The notes: a model not told the origin generated them from the letters alone. DNA of 34,665 bases from an uncultured Christensenella sp. (GCA_910577055.1 CAJTKX010000007.1:1-34665), one strand, 5' to 3'. Positions 8,074 to 16,297 are shown, numbered from the stretch's first letter. Numbers and translations are program-made.

Positions 8074-8108
8074 ATTAACATTTTCAAACACGGATTTCAA
8101 ATGTTAAT
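8074..8108. promoter_or_regulatory. Candidate operator between divergent promoters
   Basis: ATTAACATTT (8074-8083) and AAATGTTAAT (8099-8108) are perfect 10-bp inverted arms separated by 15 bp. They sit just upstream of the -35 of the DeoR gene and 20 bp upstream of the cysE -35. Similar TTAACA half-sites occur at 8049-8054 and 7985-7990. Confidence 0.45.
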
Positions 8109-8127
8109 TATTTGCATTATAAATGGC

Positions 8128-8156
8128 TTGATTTTGACCGTGAATTCGACTATAAT
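8128..8156 (+). promoter_or_regulatory. Promoter of the cysE-cysS-alaS operon
   Basis: TTGATT (8128-8133), 17 bp, TATAAT (8151-8156). No T-box sequence was found in the short leader that follows. Confidence 0.7.
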
Positions 8157-8211
8157 TTATGTAAACGAATTTGGCGCCTTTGCGTAAGATGTAAGGACAC
8201 CGGATTTTCGT

Positions 8212-8745
8212 ATGTTTTTTAAAAAATTAAGGCTCGATTTAGCGGCGGCTAAAAGGAACGACCCCGCCGCGCGCAATAAACTTGAAATACTTTTAACTTA
8301 TTCGGGCGTGCACGCGCTAAGTTGGCATAGGCTTGCCAACGGGCTTTATCGGCTGCATTTGAAGTTGTCCGCCCGCATAATTTCTCAATTTGCGCGGTTT
8401 TTGACGGGAATTGAAATTCACCCCGCCGCAGAGATAGCCGCGGGCGTGTTCATAGACCACGGCGCGGGCGTAGTTATCGGCGAAACCGCAAAAGTGGGTG
8501 CGGGTACCGTTTTATATCACGGCGCAACGCTTGGCGGAACGGGCAAGGACAAGGGTAAACGCCACCCGACCGTGGGTGAAAACTGCATTATCTCCGCGGG
8601 CGCGAAAGTGCTTGGCAATATCACCGTAGGCGACTATGCCAAGATAGGCGCGGGCGCGGTCGTTTTAACGGACGTTCCCGCTTACGCAACGGCTGTCGGG
8701 ATACCCGCAAAAGTCGTAAAAATCAACCAAAAGGATATAAAATGA
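8212..8745 (+). CDS. cysE: Serine O-acetyltransferase
   Basis: 177 aa, the short form found in Bacillus and Clostridium. It acetylates L-serine from acetyl-CoA, the first committed step of cysteine synthesis. The N-terminal helical region includes LEILLTYSGVHALSWHRLAN, followed by left-handed beta-helix hexapeptide repeats with the catalytic segments FIDHGAGVVIGETA and YHGATLGGTG...KRHPTVG. The stop overlaps the cysS start (ATGA), so the two are translationally coupled. The ribosome site (AAGGA) is weak and about 15 bases away. Confidence 0.95.
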   Translation: MFFKKLRLDLAAAKRNDPAARNKLEILLTYSGVHALSWHRLANGLYRLHLKLSARIISQFARFLTGIEIHPAAEIAAGVFIDHGAGVVIGETAKVGAGTVLYHGATLGGTGKDKGKRHPTVGENCIISAGAKVLGNITVGDYAKIGAGAVVLTDVPAYATAVGIPAKVVKINQKDIK

Positions 8746-10133
8746 GAATTTATAATACCTTAACTCGCAGAAAAGAAGAATTTACGCCGCTTGAAGAGGG
8801 AAAAGTCAAGATGTACGCTTGCGGTATAACCGTTTCGGGCGAGGCGCACGTCGGTCACGGCTATCAAGCGCTGATTTACGACGTTATGCGCAAGTACCTT
8901 GAAAAGCGCGGCTATAAAGTGACTTACGCCCGCAACTATACCGACGTTGACGACAAGATTATAGCGCGCTCGAAGGAAGCGGGCGTTCCCGCGGATATTT
9001 ACGCCGCCGAAATGATAAAAAAAATAGACGCGGTTATGGCTGAGCTCGACGTGGACGACCCCACGCTTTGGCTTAAAGCCACGGAAAATATAGATAACAT
9101 AATCTCGTTTATTTCCCGCTTAATAGATAGCGGACACGCCTACCCCGCGCCCAACGGCGACGTTTATTTCTCCGTTGCAAGCTTTAAGCGTTACGGCTGT
9201 CTTTCCAACCGCTCGGTCGAAGATATGCTTGACGGCGTGCGCGTTGAAAATGACGACAACAAGCGCGAGCCCGCGGACTTCGCGCTTTGGAAAGCCGCGA
9301 AAGAGGGCGAAATCAGTTGGACTTCGCCGTGGGGCAAGGGCAGACCGGGTTGGCATATAGAATGCTCGGCAATGAATTATAAAGCTTTCGGCGACCAAAT
9401 CGATATTCACGGCGGCGGGCGCGACCTTATATTCCCCCACCACGAGAATGAAATAGCTCAAACGGAAAGTCTTACGGGCAAACGGTTCGCAAAATTTTGG
9501 ACGCATAACGGACTTATAAAAGTTAACGGGCAGAAGATGTCCAAGTCGCTTGGCAACAGCCTCCTTTTGGAAGATTTGCTAAAAAAGTACACCAACGAGG
9601 CGATAAAGTTTGCGCTGCTGTCCAACAACTACCGCAACGATATCAATATCACGGACGACCTTTTCCCCGACAGCGAAAAACACTTGACGGAGTTTTACTC
9701 CGTAATAAAAGCGGTGGAAGAAAAGTTCGGCAAAGGCGGCGGGGGCAACACTGCGATTGACGATAAATTCAACGCCGATATGGACGAGGATTTTAACACC
9801 GCGCTTGCGTTGTCCGAGCTGTACGGACTGTTTAAAACAATTTCAGCCAAGCTTGCACGCGGCGACGCAAGTTGCGCCGAGGACGTTTGGCAGATAAGAA
9901 AGACTTATTCGCTTTTGGGTCTTTTCAAAAAGGACGCGGCGGCTTACCTTGCCGAGGTTGCGTTAAAGAACCCCGTAGAAATTCCCGCAACGGTAAAAGC
10001 ACTTGCCGAAAAGCGTTGGCAAGCAAAGCTAAGCAAAAATTGGACGGCGGCAGACGAGTTGCGCGGCGAAATCGACGCGGCGGGATATACTGTAAAAGAC
10101 GGTAAAGACGGATATACTATATTAAAAAAGTAA
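8742..10133 (+). CDS. cysS: Cysteinyl-tRNA synthetase
   Basis: 463 aa class I synthetase charging tRNA-Cys. The zinc site is complete: Cys27, Cys208, His233 and Glu237, matching the spacing of the E. coli enzyme. The HIGH motif is HVGH (36-39) and KMSKS is at 265-269. The usual N-terminal CGPTVY is CGITVS here, a common-looking but noteworthy variation. It overlaps cysE by four bases and is followed by alaS after 9 bp, so cysteine synthesis and loading share one transcript. Confidence 0.96.
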   Translation: MRIYNTLTRRKEEFTPLEEGKVKMYACGITVSGEAHVGHGYQALIYDVMRKYLEKRGYKVTYARNYTDVDDKIIARSKEAGVPADIYAAEMIKKIDAVMAELDVDDPTLWLKATENIDNIISFISRLIDSGHAYPAPNGDVYFSVASFKRYGCLSNRSVEDMLDGVRVENDDNKREPADFALWKAAKEGEISWTSPWGKGRPGWHIECSAMNYKAFGDQIDIHGGGRDLIFPHHENEIAQTESLTGKRFAKFWTHNGLIKVNGQKMSKSLGNSLLLEDLLKKYTNEAIKFALLSNNYRNDINITDDLFPDSEKHLTEFYSVIKAVEEKFGKGGGGNTAIDDKFNADMDEDFNTALALSELYGLFKTISAKLARGDASCAEDVWQIRKTYSLLGLFKKDAAAYLAEVALKNPVEIPATVKALAEKRWQAKLSKNWTAADELRGEIDAAGYTVKDGKDGYTILKK

Positions 10134-10142
10134 GGTATTGTT

Positions 10143-11939
10143 ATGAAAAAACTGACCAGTGAAACTTTAAGACAACTTTATTTGAAATTTTTTGAGGACA
10201 AGGGACATAAAATAATACCCTCGGCGTCCCTCATTCCCGAAAACGACCCCACGGTACTTTTCACTACCGCGGGCATGCACCCGTTGGTACCCTATCTTTT
10301 GGGCGAAAAGCACCCCGCGGGCAAGCGGATTTGCGACGTGCAAAAGTGCGTGCGCACGGGCGATATCGACGAGGTGGGCGATAGCTCTCACTGCACCTTT
10401 TTCGAGATGCTGGGCAATTGGTCGCTCGGCGATTATTTCAAGGAAGAAATGATACCTTGGTCGTTCGAGTTTTTGACCTCGCCCAAGTACCTCGGCATAC
10501 CCGTCAAGGACATTGCGGTTACTTGCTTTGCGGGCGACAAGGACTGCCCCAAGGACGAGGACAGTGCGGAGATTTGGCGCAAATGCGGCATACTTCCCGA
10601 AAATATTTACTTTCTTCCCAAAAGCGGCAATTGGTGGGGTCCCGCGGGCGCTACCGGCCCTTGCGGCCCCGATACCGAGATGCACATAATACGCAACCAC
10701 GCTGCGGCGGACAAGTTGAACGCTTATCAGTTTGACGACGCGCCGTCCGGCACCTTCCTTGAAATTTGGAACGACGTGTTTATGCAATACAACAAGACTG
10801 CCGACGGCAAGTACGAGCCGTTGAAACAGCGCAACGTAGATACGGGCATGGGCTTAGAGCGCACGCTGTGTATATTGAACGGCAAATCGAGCGTTTACGA
10901 AACGGATATTTTCGAGAACGCGATAGCAAAGATTGAAGAACTCACCGCGCATACCTATGACGAAAGCGAAGAGGTAACCCGCGCTTTCCGCGTAGTTTTG
11001 GACCATGTGCGTACGGCTACGTTTATGATTGGCGATACGAAGGGCATAGCGCCGTCTAACACCGACCAAGGATATATATTGAGAAGAATTATCCGCCGCG
11101 CCGTTAGGTTCGGTAGAAACATCGGACTGCCCCAAGGCTCCTTGAAAGAGGTTTCCGCAACCTTTATTGCAAAGTATGCGGAAGTTTACCCCGAACTTAA
11201 AATCAACTCCGCGCGTATATATGAAGAGCTTGAGAAAGAAGAAAACAAATTCTCGAAAACCTTACAGCAAGGCATTAAAGAGTTTGAAAAGGTAGCTGCA
11301 ATTTCTACCGTAACTATCGACGGCGTGACGGCGTTCCACCTATACGATACCTACGGTTTCCCCGTGGAAATTACGGGCGAAATGGCGCGCGAGAAAGGTT
11401 TGACGGTCGATATCGCGGGTTACGAAGCGGCTTATGCCGAGCACCAAGCCAAGTCCCGCGCGGGCAGCGAACAGAAATTCGCGTGCGGACTTGCCGACCA
11501 CAAGGAAGAAACGACCAACTTGCACACGGCAACCCACTTGTTGCACGCGGCGCTTAAAAAGGTTTGCTCGCCCGATATCGAACAGCGCGGCAGCAATATC
11601 ACGGAGGAGCGACTCCGTTTCGACTTCAACTTTGCGCGCAAGCTCACCCCCGAAGAGGTGGCGGAAGTGGAACGGCTCGTAAACGAGCAAATCGCGCTCG
11701 ATATTCCCGTCGTTATGAAAGAAATGGCGTTGGAAGACGCCAAGGCGCAAGGCTTTACGGGGCTTTTCGACAGTAAGTACGGCGAACGCGTCAAGACTTA
11801 CTCGATAGGTGAATTTTCAAAGGAAATTTGCGGCGGACCCCACGCCGAGCACACGGGGCTTTTGGGCGCTTTCAAAATCGCCAAGCAAGAGAACGTGTCA
11901 GCGGGGGTTAAGCGTATTAAGGCGATACTGATTAAATAA
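10143..11939 (+). CDS. alaS: Alanyl-tRNA synthetase, short form without C-Ala
   Basis: 598 aa versus about 870-880 for usual bacterial AlaRS. The class II catalytic core (FTTAGMHPLVPYLLGEKHPAG; GDIDEVGDSSHCTFFEMLGN) and tRNA-recognition region are present. The editing domain is intact: HTATH (His461, His465) and CGGPH (Cys563, His567), 102 residues apart as in E. coli. The HxxxH motif comes about 103 residues earlier than in E. coli, and the protein stops right after the editing domain, so both an inter-domain segment and the C-terminal DHHA1/C-Ala domain are missing. The reading frame ends cleanly and the next gene follows 18 bp later, arguing against a recent frameshift. Similar short forms are known in some reduced bacterial lineages. 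Confidence 0.93.
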   Translation: MKKLTSETLRQLYLKFFEDKGHKIIPSASLIPENDPTVLFTTAGMHPLVPYLLGEKHPAGKRICDVQKCVRTGDIDEVGDSSHCTFFEMLGNWSLGDYFKEEMIPWSFEFLTSPKYLGIPVKDIAVTCFAGDKDCPKDEDSAEIWRKCGILPENIYFLPKSGNWWGPAGATGPCGPDTEMHIIRNHAAADKLNAYQFDDAPSGTFLEIWNDVFMQYNKTADGKYEPLKQRNVDTGMGLERTLCILNGKSSVYETDIFENAIAKIEELTAHTYDESEEVTRAFRVVLDHVRTATFMIGDTKGIAPSNTDQGYILRRIIRRAVRFGRNIGLPQGSLKEVSATFIAKYAEVYPELKINSARIYEELEKEENKFSKTLQQGIKEFEKVAAISTVTIDGVTAFHLYDTYGFPVEITGEMAREKGLTVDIAGYEAAYAEHQAKSRAGSEQKFACGLADHKEETTNLHTATHLLHAALKKVCSPDIEQRGSNITEERLRFDFNFARKLTPEEVAEVERLVNEQIALDIPVVMKEMALEDAKAQGFTGLFDSKYGERVKTYSIGEFSKEICGGPHAEHTGLLGAFKIAKQENVSAGVKRIKAILIK

Positions 11940-11957
11940 ATTTTAAAGGAGGCGGCT

Positions 11958-13304
11958 TTGGAAGAAAACGAAGTCCGCGACGGCGAAACCGCGGAAACCG
12001 AAGAAAACGAACTTAATAACATTGCCGCTTCCGAAACGGAAGAACCCAAAGCGGACCTAAACGGCGACGGTTTGGTTGACAAAGAAGAGGCGGAAATCGA
12101 CGCGGCTTTAAAAAACCTTGAAAGCCGCACCATCGAGCCGCCCAAAAAACGCAAGTTCGGTTGGCTCGGTTATGTGTTTTTATGCGGCGTAATCGCAATC
12201 GGCATTTGGCTTATATTCAAAATAGTCGGCGATATCCACGGCGACGCAAAAAGCCTTGGCGACGCGCTCGCCGGCGGAGATTGGGTCTTTGCCGTTATAT
12301 CCTTCGGGGTGCTTTTGGTAATTATCTTTGCCGAGTGGATGAAGTATTCCGTTATAATGAAAACTACCACGGGCAAATTCAATTTGCGTTCGAGCTTGAA
12401 AGTCGGGCTGCTCGGCAAATTCTACGATAACGTCACTCCCTTTGCGGTGGGCGGTCAGCCTATGCAAATTTACTATTTGCACAAAAAGGGCTTTTCCGGC
12501 GGAGTATCCAGCGCGGTAATACTTATAAGATACTTTGCTCAGATGTTCTGCTATACAATCGTCAGCCTTCTGTTTATGGCTTGCAATACGGGCGTGCTTG
12601 CAAGAATAGACCCCACTTGGCAGACCATAATCACCGTTGGCGCATGGATAGGGCTTGTCGTCAATATGTTCTTGCCCTTGATGATTGTCACCTTTGCAAT
12701 AGTTCCCAAATTCGCGCGCGCGCTTGCGTCTTTCGTCGTAAATATCGGCGCGAAATTAAAAATTGTCAAGGATAAGCAAGCCACTATGGGTAAGGCGGAA
12801 AAAGTCGTTTCCGACTTCCGCGCGGGCTTTAAAATTATGTCCAAGCGCCCCTTGAATCTAATCGCGTTGGTGCTTTTATGCCTTGTGGAAGTTGTGCTTA
12901 CGTTCTCGTTGCCGTACTTCGTTATGCGCGCTTATTCCGCGTTGCCCGCGGACGGCGGGTTTACGCTTTATATTACGGTTGTCGCGCTAAACGTCTACTG
13001 CACCCAAGCGGTTGCCGTCATTCCCACCCCGGGCAACTCCGGCGCGATAGAGGGCGTGCTTGCAAGCGCGTACGTCGCCATCGCGGTAACTTCCCTTTCT
13101 TGGGCGCTGTTCACTTGGCGCTTTGCAATTTACTATATTTATATTGCGATAGGAATGTGCCTTATCATTTACGAGCTTATCCGTAAAATCTACCGCGCAA
13201 GAAAATCGCGAAAAGCCGTGTTTAAAGAATTGCAAACCGACAAACCTACGGAGGAAGAAACTGTTACGACCGAGGCGGAGTCGATTGATGAAAACCGAGA
13301 ATAA
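11958..13304 (+). CDS. Flippase-like integral membrane protein with EF-hand-like N-terminus
   Basis: 448 aa. TTG start chosen because AAAGGAGG lies five bases upstream. Residues 1-60 are acidic and cytosolic, including a canonical 12-residue EF-hand loop pattern at D33-E44 (DLNGDGLVDKEE). About eight membrane segments follow from residue 70. The signatures GKFYDNVTPFAVGGQPMQ and PTPGNSGAIEG identify the lysylphosphatidylglycerol-synthase TM / flippase-like superfamily (PF03706). MprF domains of this fold move aminoacyl-lipids, but there is no synthase domain here. Last gene of the cysE operon; the convergent neighbour is a glycolipid glycosyltransferase, consistent with a lipid role. Confidence 0.85.
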   Translation: MEENEVRDGETAETEENELNNIAASETEEPKADLNGDGLVDKEEAEIDAALKNLESRTIEPPKKRKFGWLGYVFLCGVIAIGIWLIFKIVGDIHGDAKSLGDALAGGDWVFAVISFGVLLVIIFAEWMKYSVIMKTTTGKFNLRSSLKVGLLGKFYDNVTPFAVGGQPMQIYYLHKKGFSGGVSSAVILIRYFAQMFCYTIVSLLFMACNTGVLARIDPTWQTIITVGAWIGLVVNMFLPLMIVTFAIVPKFARALASFVVNIGAKLKIVKDKQATMGKAEKVVSDFRAGFKIMSKRPLNLIALVLLCLVEVVLTFSLPYFVMRAYSALPADGGFTLYITVVALNVYCTQAVAVIPTPGNSGAIEGVLASAYVAIAVTSLSWALFTWRFAIYYIYIAIGMCLIIYELIRKIYRARKSRKAVFKELQTDKPTEEETVTTEAESIDENRE

Positions 13305-13422
13305 GCTTAAAGCTCTTGAAGTGCAAGACTGTTCGGCGTAGACTGACCAATCTAAGTTATGAACGGTATAGCCCGCACTTTTGTAAAAAGCTTATAAAGC
13401 GCGGCAAACGGACTGCCTTGCG

Positions 13423-13441
13423 CAACCGTCGCGGACGGTTG
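13423..13441. other. Hairpin in a 281-bp non-coding gap
   Basis: CAACCGTC / GACGGTTG with loop GCG. It lies in 13305-13585, which otherwise holds only a possible gene remnant at 13460-13570. Confidence 0.5.
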
Positions 13442-13459
13442 TTTGGAAGAAATTTTTAA

Positions 13460-13570
13460 AGCCCCCGTGTTTTAACAAAGTTCAGCGAGGGCGCAAAGGA
13501 AAAATTCTATCTCGGTTGGGACGAAGTGACGAAACAGTATTACGAATACTATAAAACTTTAATAAAATAA
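13460..13570 (+). pseudogene. Possible C-terminal gene remnant, 36 codons
   Basis: An open stretch without a start reads with protein-like composition: GAKEKFYLGWDEVTKQYYEY then YKTLIK and stop. Stops close the frame upstream and no ribosome site is present. The regular Tyr/Lys/Glu pattern looks like the helical end of a decayed gene. Low confidence. Confidence 0.3.
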
Positions 13571-13600
13571 AAAAACAGCCGCTGTTCAGCGGCTGTTTTT
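13571..13600. terminator. Bidirectional terminator
   Basis: AAAAACAGCCGCTG / CAGCGGCTGTTTTT with a two-base loop, symmetric A and T tracts. It ends the cysE operon on the plus strand and overlaps the stop codon of the minus-strand glycosyltransferase. Confidence 0.9.
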
Positions 13601-14830
13601 ACGCGCTTTTGCGCGTTCCTTTTTATCTGCGGCTTTCAAAGCGGCTTTTATCGCTTTTTTCGTGCCTTTGCAGTTTATACCGGCAAGTTCAGAGTAGTCC
13701 GCGCTCGGCAATTTAAGAATAAACTCGGCAAGCGCCTCGGTTGCGGGCTTGCGTAGCGGCGCGCAGTTTTCGGACATCTTGTTGCGAAGATTTTCGTCGT
13801 CCATAAGTTTAAGAATCTGTTCTTTAATCGTCTTACCGTTCTTAAACGACAGCGCCACGCCGTTTTTCTTCATATAATCGAGGTTGTGTTTTTCTTGCTC
13901 GGCAAGCTTTTCGGTAATCAGCATAGGCAGACTTTTGTTCACCATTTCGGTAGTGCACAGCCCGCCCGACTTGCTTACTGCCACGTCCGCCGCCGAAAAA
14001 TAGAGGGGTACGTCGTTCGTAAACCCTATATTTTTCACCTTCAAGCCGTCGCCGAACTTCATTCTTTCAATCTTTTTAAAGCTTTTCTTGTTTTTTCCGT
14101 TAATCATTATAACTTGGGCTTTGCGGCCCTTTAACGCTTTAATGATTCCCTTGAAAATTTTAAAGCCGCCGCTCCAATATCCGCCGCCGTAAATCACCGT
14201 CACGGTGAAAAGGTCGGTATCCAACCCCAAGCTTTTACGCGCCTCTTTTTTGTCAATCTCTTCAAGAGTGCGCGCGTCAACGGGTATGCCGTAGGTTATA
14301 AGCTGTTCTTGGCGGAACCCCTCGCGCAAGAATTCGTCCGCAAAGCAATTATCGGGGATATTAAAGTAATCTACGCCAATGCCCGACTCCCAAAACGGAG
14401 AATTGTAATAGTCCAAGCACGTTACCACCGTTTTGCACGGCAAATTATACACAAGCTTTAAATCGGTCATAGCAATCGCGCCGTAAAAGTGAGTGGCGTA
14501 CACTACGTCGGGCTTGAAGTCTAATATCTCTTTCAATAATCCGTCCGTAACCGTTAAAACAGTGCTTTGCGACGGGGTAGAGTAGCGCTTGTACGCGGGC
14601 AGCTTATAATATTTTTTGTAAAAAGCGTTGTATAAGGGGAGAAATCTGCTTACCGAAATACAGTAACCGTTGTCGGTGGTCCAAACGCACCTTTTAGAGG
14701 AATAGCTTTTTAAAATATCTATTATTTTAACTTCGCAATCTTCCAATTCTTCAAGCTTGGCTTTCATTCCGTATGCGCAGGCATTGTGTCCGTTGCCCGC
14801 GGTTACCGTCAGTATTAAAACTCTCTTCAT
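13586..14830 (-). CDS. MGDG-synthase/UgtP-like diacylglycerol glycosyltransferase
   Basis: 414 aa from the ATG at 14830, chosen over an upstream Met because GGGAGAG lies six bases before it and the protein then starts with the family motif MKRVLILTVTAGNGHNACA. This GT28/MGDG-synthase family transfers a sugar from UDP-sugar to diacylglycerol, giving membrane glycolipids and lipoteichoic acid anchors. The C-terminal half holds the nucleotide-sugar site (YGGGYWSGG; SKSGGLCTTEM; EQEKHN). The C-terminus is a Lys/Ala-rich basic tail. Donor and acceptor cannot be fixed from sequence. Monocistronic on the minus strand, convergent with the flippase-like gene. Confidence 0.85.
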   Translation of the reverse strand: MKRVLILTVTAGNGHNACAYGMKAKLEELEDCEVKIIDILKSYSSKRCVWTTDNGYCISVSRFLPLYNAFYKKYYKLPAYKRYSTPSQSTVLTVTDGLLKEILDFKPDVVYATHFYGAIAMTDLKLVYNLPCKTVVTCLDYYNSPFWESGIGVDYFNIPDNCFADEFLREGFRQEQLITYGIPVDARTLEEIDKKEARKSLGLDTDLFTVTVIYGGGYWSGGFKIFKGIIKALKGRKAQVIMINGKNKKSFKKIERMKFGDGLKVKNIGFTNDVPLYFSAADVAVSKSGGLCTTEMVNKSLPMLITEKLAEQEKHNLDYMKKNGVALSFKNGKTIKEQILKLMDDENLRNKMSENCAPLRKPATEALAEFILKLPSADYSELAGINCKGTKKAIKAALKAADKKERAKARKNSR

Positions 14831-15008
14831 CGAAAACTCTCCCGCAATGTCCTCAACTACCATTATAACATACGCGCGCGCAATATGCAAATTTTTTTAA
14901 AAATTTGGCAAAATTCGGCATAAAAGTTATAAAAAACGCGCCTTTTTGCGCCCGAATAAAAATAATTTAAAATTTATTAAAAACTTTAAAAACCAAACAC
15001 AAAACAGC

Positions 15009-15037
15009 TTGACAGAAATTTTATAAAATAATAAAAT
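15009..15037 (+). promoter_or_regulatory. Promoter of rplM-rpsI
   Basis: TTGACA (15009-15014), 17 bp, TAAAAT (15032-15037). Confidence 0.8.
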
Positions 15038-15043
15038 AAGTTT

Positions 15044-15095
15044 ACATTCTCAAAAGAAGTAGTAAGGCTTTTAAACCTAATTATATAAGGAGCAG
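15044..15095 (+). promoter_or_regulatory. Probable L13-type ribosomal protein leader
   Basis: The ~55-nt leader contains GAAGTAGTAAGGCTTTTAAA CC, with the short pairing AGG/CCT just before the AAGGAG ribosome site. Firmicutes rplM mRNAs carry an autoregulatory L13 leader at this place; assignment here is by position and partial resemblance, not by a covariance model. Confidence 0.45.
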
Positions 15096-15098
15096 ACA

Positions 15099-15530
15099 AT
15101 GAAAACCTTTATGGCAAAGGCGGAGACAGTTGAAAGAAAATGGTACGTCGTTGACGCGACGGGTCTTCCCTTGGGCAGACTTGCGTCCAAAGTGGCGGCA
15201 ATTCTTCGCGGCAAAAATAAGCCCACCTTTACGCCCAACGTGGATACGGGCGATTTCGTCATCGTTTTGAACAGCGATAAAGTCGTTCTTACCGGCAAAA
15301 AGCTTGACGATAAATTTTACAGATATCACACCGGTTATATCGGCGGTCTTAAAGAAATTTCCTACAAAAAGATGCTTGCCGAAAAAAGCGACCTTGCAGT
15401 ATACGAGGCTGTACGCGGTATGTTGCCCAAAAATTCTCTCGGCAGAGATATGATTAAAAAGCTGAGGGTTTACAAGGGCGGCGAACACAACCACGCGGCG
15501 CAGAAGCCCGAAGAGCTTAAATTATTTTAA
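15099..15530 (+). CDS. rplM: Ribosomal protein L13
   Basis: 143 aa, normal family length. Binds 23S rRNA early in 50S assembly. Hallmarks are RKWYVVDATGLPLGRLAS at the start, the VLTGKK segment, YRYHTGYIGGLKE, AVRGMLPKNSLGR and the LRVYKGGEHNHAAQKP tail. AAGGAG lies six bases before the ATG. rpsI follows 13 bp later, the usual two-gene operon. Confidence 0.98.
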   Translation: MKTFMAKAETVERKWYVVDATGLPLGRLASKVAAILRGKNKPTFTPNVDTGDFVIVLNSDKVVLTGKKLDDKFYRYHTGYIGGLKEISYKKMLAEKSDLAVYEAVRGMLPKNSLGRDMIKKLRVYKGGEHNHAAQKPEELKLF

Positions 15531-15543
15531 GGGAGAGTAGGAT

Positions 15544-15957
15544 ATGGCAAAGGCTAATTTAAAGAAAAAACTGCAATTCTGGGGAACGGGCAGAAGAAAG
15601 AAGGCAATAGCCCGCGTTCGTCTTATTCCCGCCGGAACGGGCAATATCGAAATTAACGACAGAACGTTTGAGGACTATTTCCCTCAATCGGTTTTGCAAT
15701 ATGTTGTAAAGCAGCCCCTTGCGCTTTTGGGCGTTGAGGGCAAGTACGACGTTTTAGTTAACGTCTACGGCGGCGGCTATACGGGTCAGGCAAACGCAAT
15801 TCGTTTGGGCATCGCGCGTGCGTTGTTGCAAGCGGAAGAGGGTTGCCGCCCCGCATTGAAGAAAGAGGGTTTCTTAACCCGCGACCCCCGCGTCAAGGAA
15901 AGAAAGAAGTACGGCTTGAAAAAGGCTCGTCGTGCGCCTCAGTTCTCAAAGAGATAA
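15544..15957 (+). CDS. rpsI: Ribosomal protein S9
   Basis: 137 aa. A 30S subunit protein whose C-terminal tail contacts P-site tRNA. GTGRRKKAIARVRL at the start, the GGGYTGQANAIRLGIARAL core and the C-terminal RVKERKKYGLKKARRAPQFS, which ends in the expected KR, are all intact. GGGAGAGTAGG precedes the start. Confidence 0.98.
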   Translation: MAKANLKKKLQFWGTGRRKKAIARVRLIPAGTGNIEINDRTFEDYFPQSVLQYVVKQPLALLGVEGKYDVLVNVYGGGYTGQANAIRLGIARALLQAEEGCRPALKKEGFLTRDPRVKERKKYGLKKARRAPQFSKR

Positions 15958-15966
15958 ATTACAAAC

Positions 15967-15997
15967 AAAAAAGCATCGCAACAGCGATGCTTTTTTT
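15967..15997 (+). terminator. Terminator of rplM-rpsI
   Basis: GCATCGC / GCGATGC around loop AACA, flanked by six A's and seven T's. Confidence 0.92.
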
Positions 15998-16027
15998 ATG
16001 CGTTTATGTGCGGCACACTGCAATGAA

Positions 16028-16056
16028 TTGACATTGCGTCAAACTTTTGATAGAAT
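16028..16056 (+). promoter_or_regulatory. Promoter of the 34-aa ORF mRNA
   Basis: TTGACA (16028-16033), 17 bp, TAGAAT (16051-16056). The transcript would begin near 16063, immediately before a GACGGC/GCCGTC hairpin with a GCAA tetraloop (16064-16079). Confidence 0.75.
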
Positions 16057-16081
16057 AAAAAAAGACGGCGCAAGCCGTCGG

Positions 16082-16113
16082 CAACAAGAGCATACCTATT
16101 AGGCGGTTAGCCT
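16082..16113 (+). repeat. 32-bp inverted repeat, left arm
   Basis: 25 of 32 positions match the reverse complement of 16307-16338. Because the flanking promoters face each other, the sense mRNA and the antisense RNA carry near-identical 5' segments beginning CAACAAG and ending CGGTTAGCCT. Confidence 0.7.
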
Positions 16114-16149
16114 CCCGTGGGGAAAATGATGATTATTCTCACGAGGAGG
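16111..16149 (+). promoter_or_regulatory. Ribosome-site-sequestering hairpin
   Basis: CCTCCCGTG (16111-16119) pairs with CACGAGGAGG (16140-16149), leaving a single bulged A. The paired GGAGG is the ribosome binding site of the ORF at 16157, so translation should be blocked in this fold. Confidence 0.65.
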
Positions 16150-16156
16150 TGATATT

Positions 16157-16261
16157 ATGAAAGTGAATTTCATAAACTTGCTTTACTTATTTGTAGAACA
16201 AGGTCTTATCAACTCATTCAGAGTTACTAAGGATAGAATTTACATAATTATAAAAAAATAA
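16157..16261 (+). CDS. 34-aa small protein, candidate type I toxin-like
   Basis: ATG lies 7 bases after a strong GAGGAGG. The peptide reads MKVNFINLLYLFVEQGLINS, then FRVTKDRIYIIIKK. It has a hydrophobic N-terminal half and an Ile-rich end closed by two Lys; it could be a short membrane-active peptide or a minimal DNA-binding-like fragment. The stop codon lies inside the stem of the terminator. A dedicated promoter, capped 5' hairpin, sequestered ribosome site and convergent antisense RNA make the layout like a type I toxin-antitoxin locus. I do not recognise the family. Confidence 0.6.
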   Translation: MKVNFINLLYLFVEQGLINSFRVTKDRIYIIIKK

Positions 16262-16297
16262 CCGCCCCGTTTAGCACCGAGTGGCGGTTATTTTTAA
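16257..16297. terminator. Bidirectional terminator shared by sense and antisense RNA
   Basis: AATAACCGCC (16257-16266) and GGCGGTTATT (16283-16292) with A7 on the left and T5 on the right. It can terminate both the 34-aa ORF mRNA and the antisense RNA, whose 3' ends would then be complementary. Confidence 0.85.

Noticed and set aside
8157..8211. T-box or SAM riboswitch before cysE
   Set aside because: The leader is only about 50 nt and lacks a T-box specifier, the conserved T-box core and any SAM core.
14831..14890. 20-residue N-terminal extension of the glycosyltransferase
   Set aside because: The internal ATG has a good ribosome site and restores the family's usual start.
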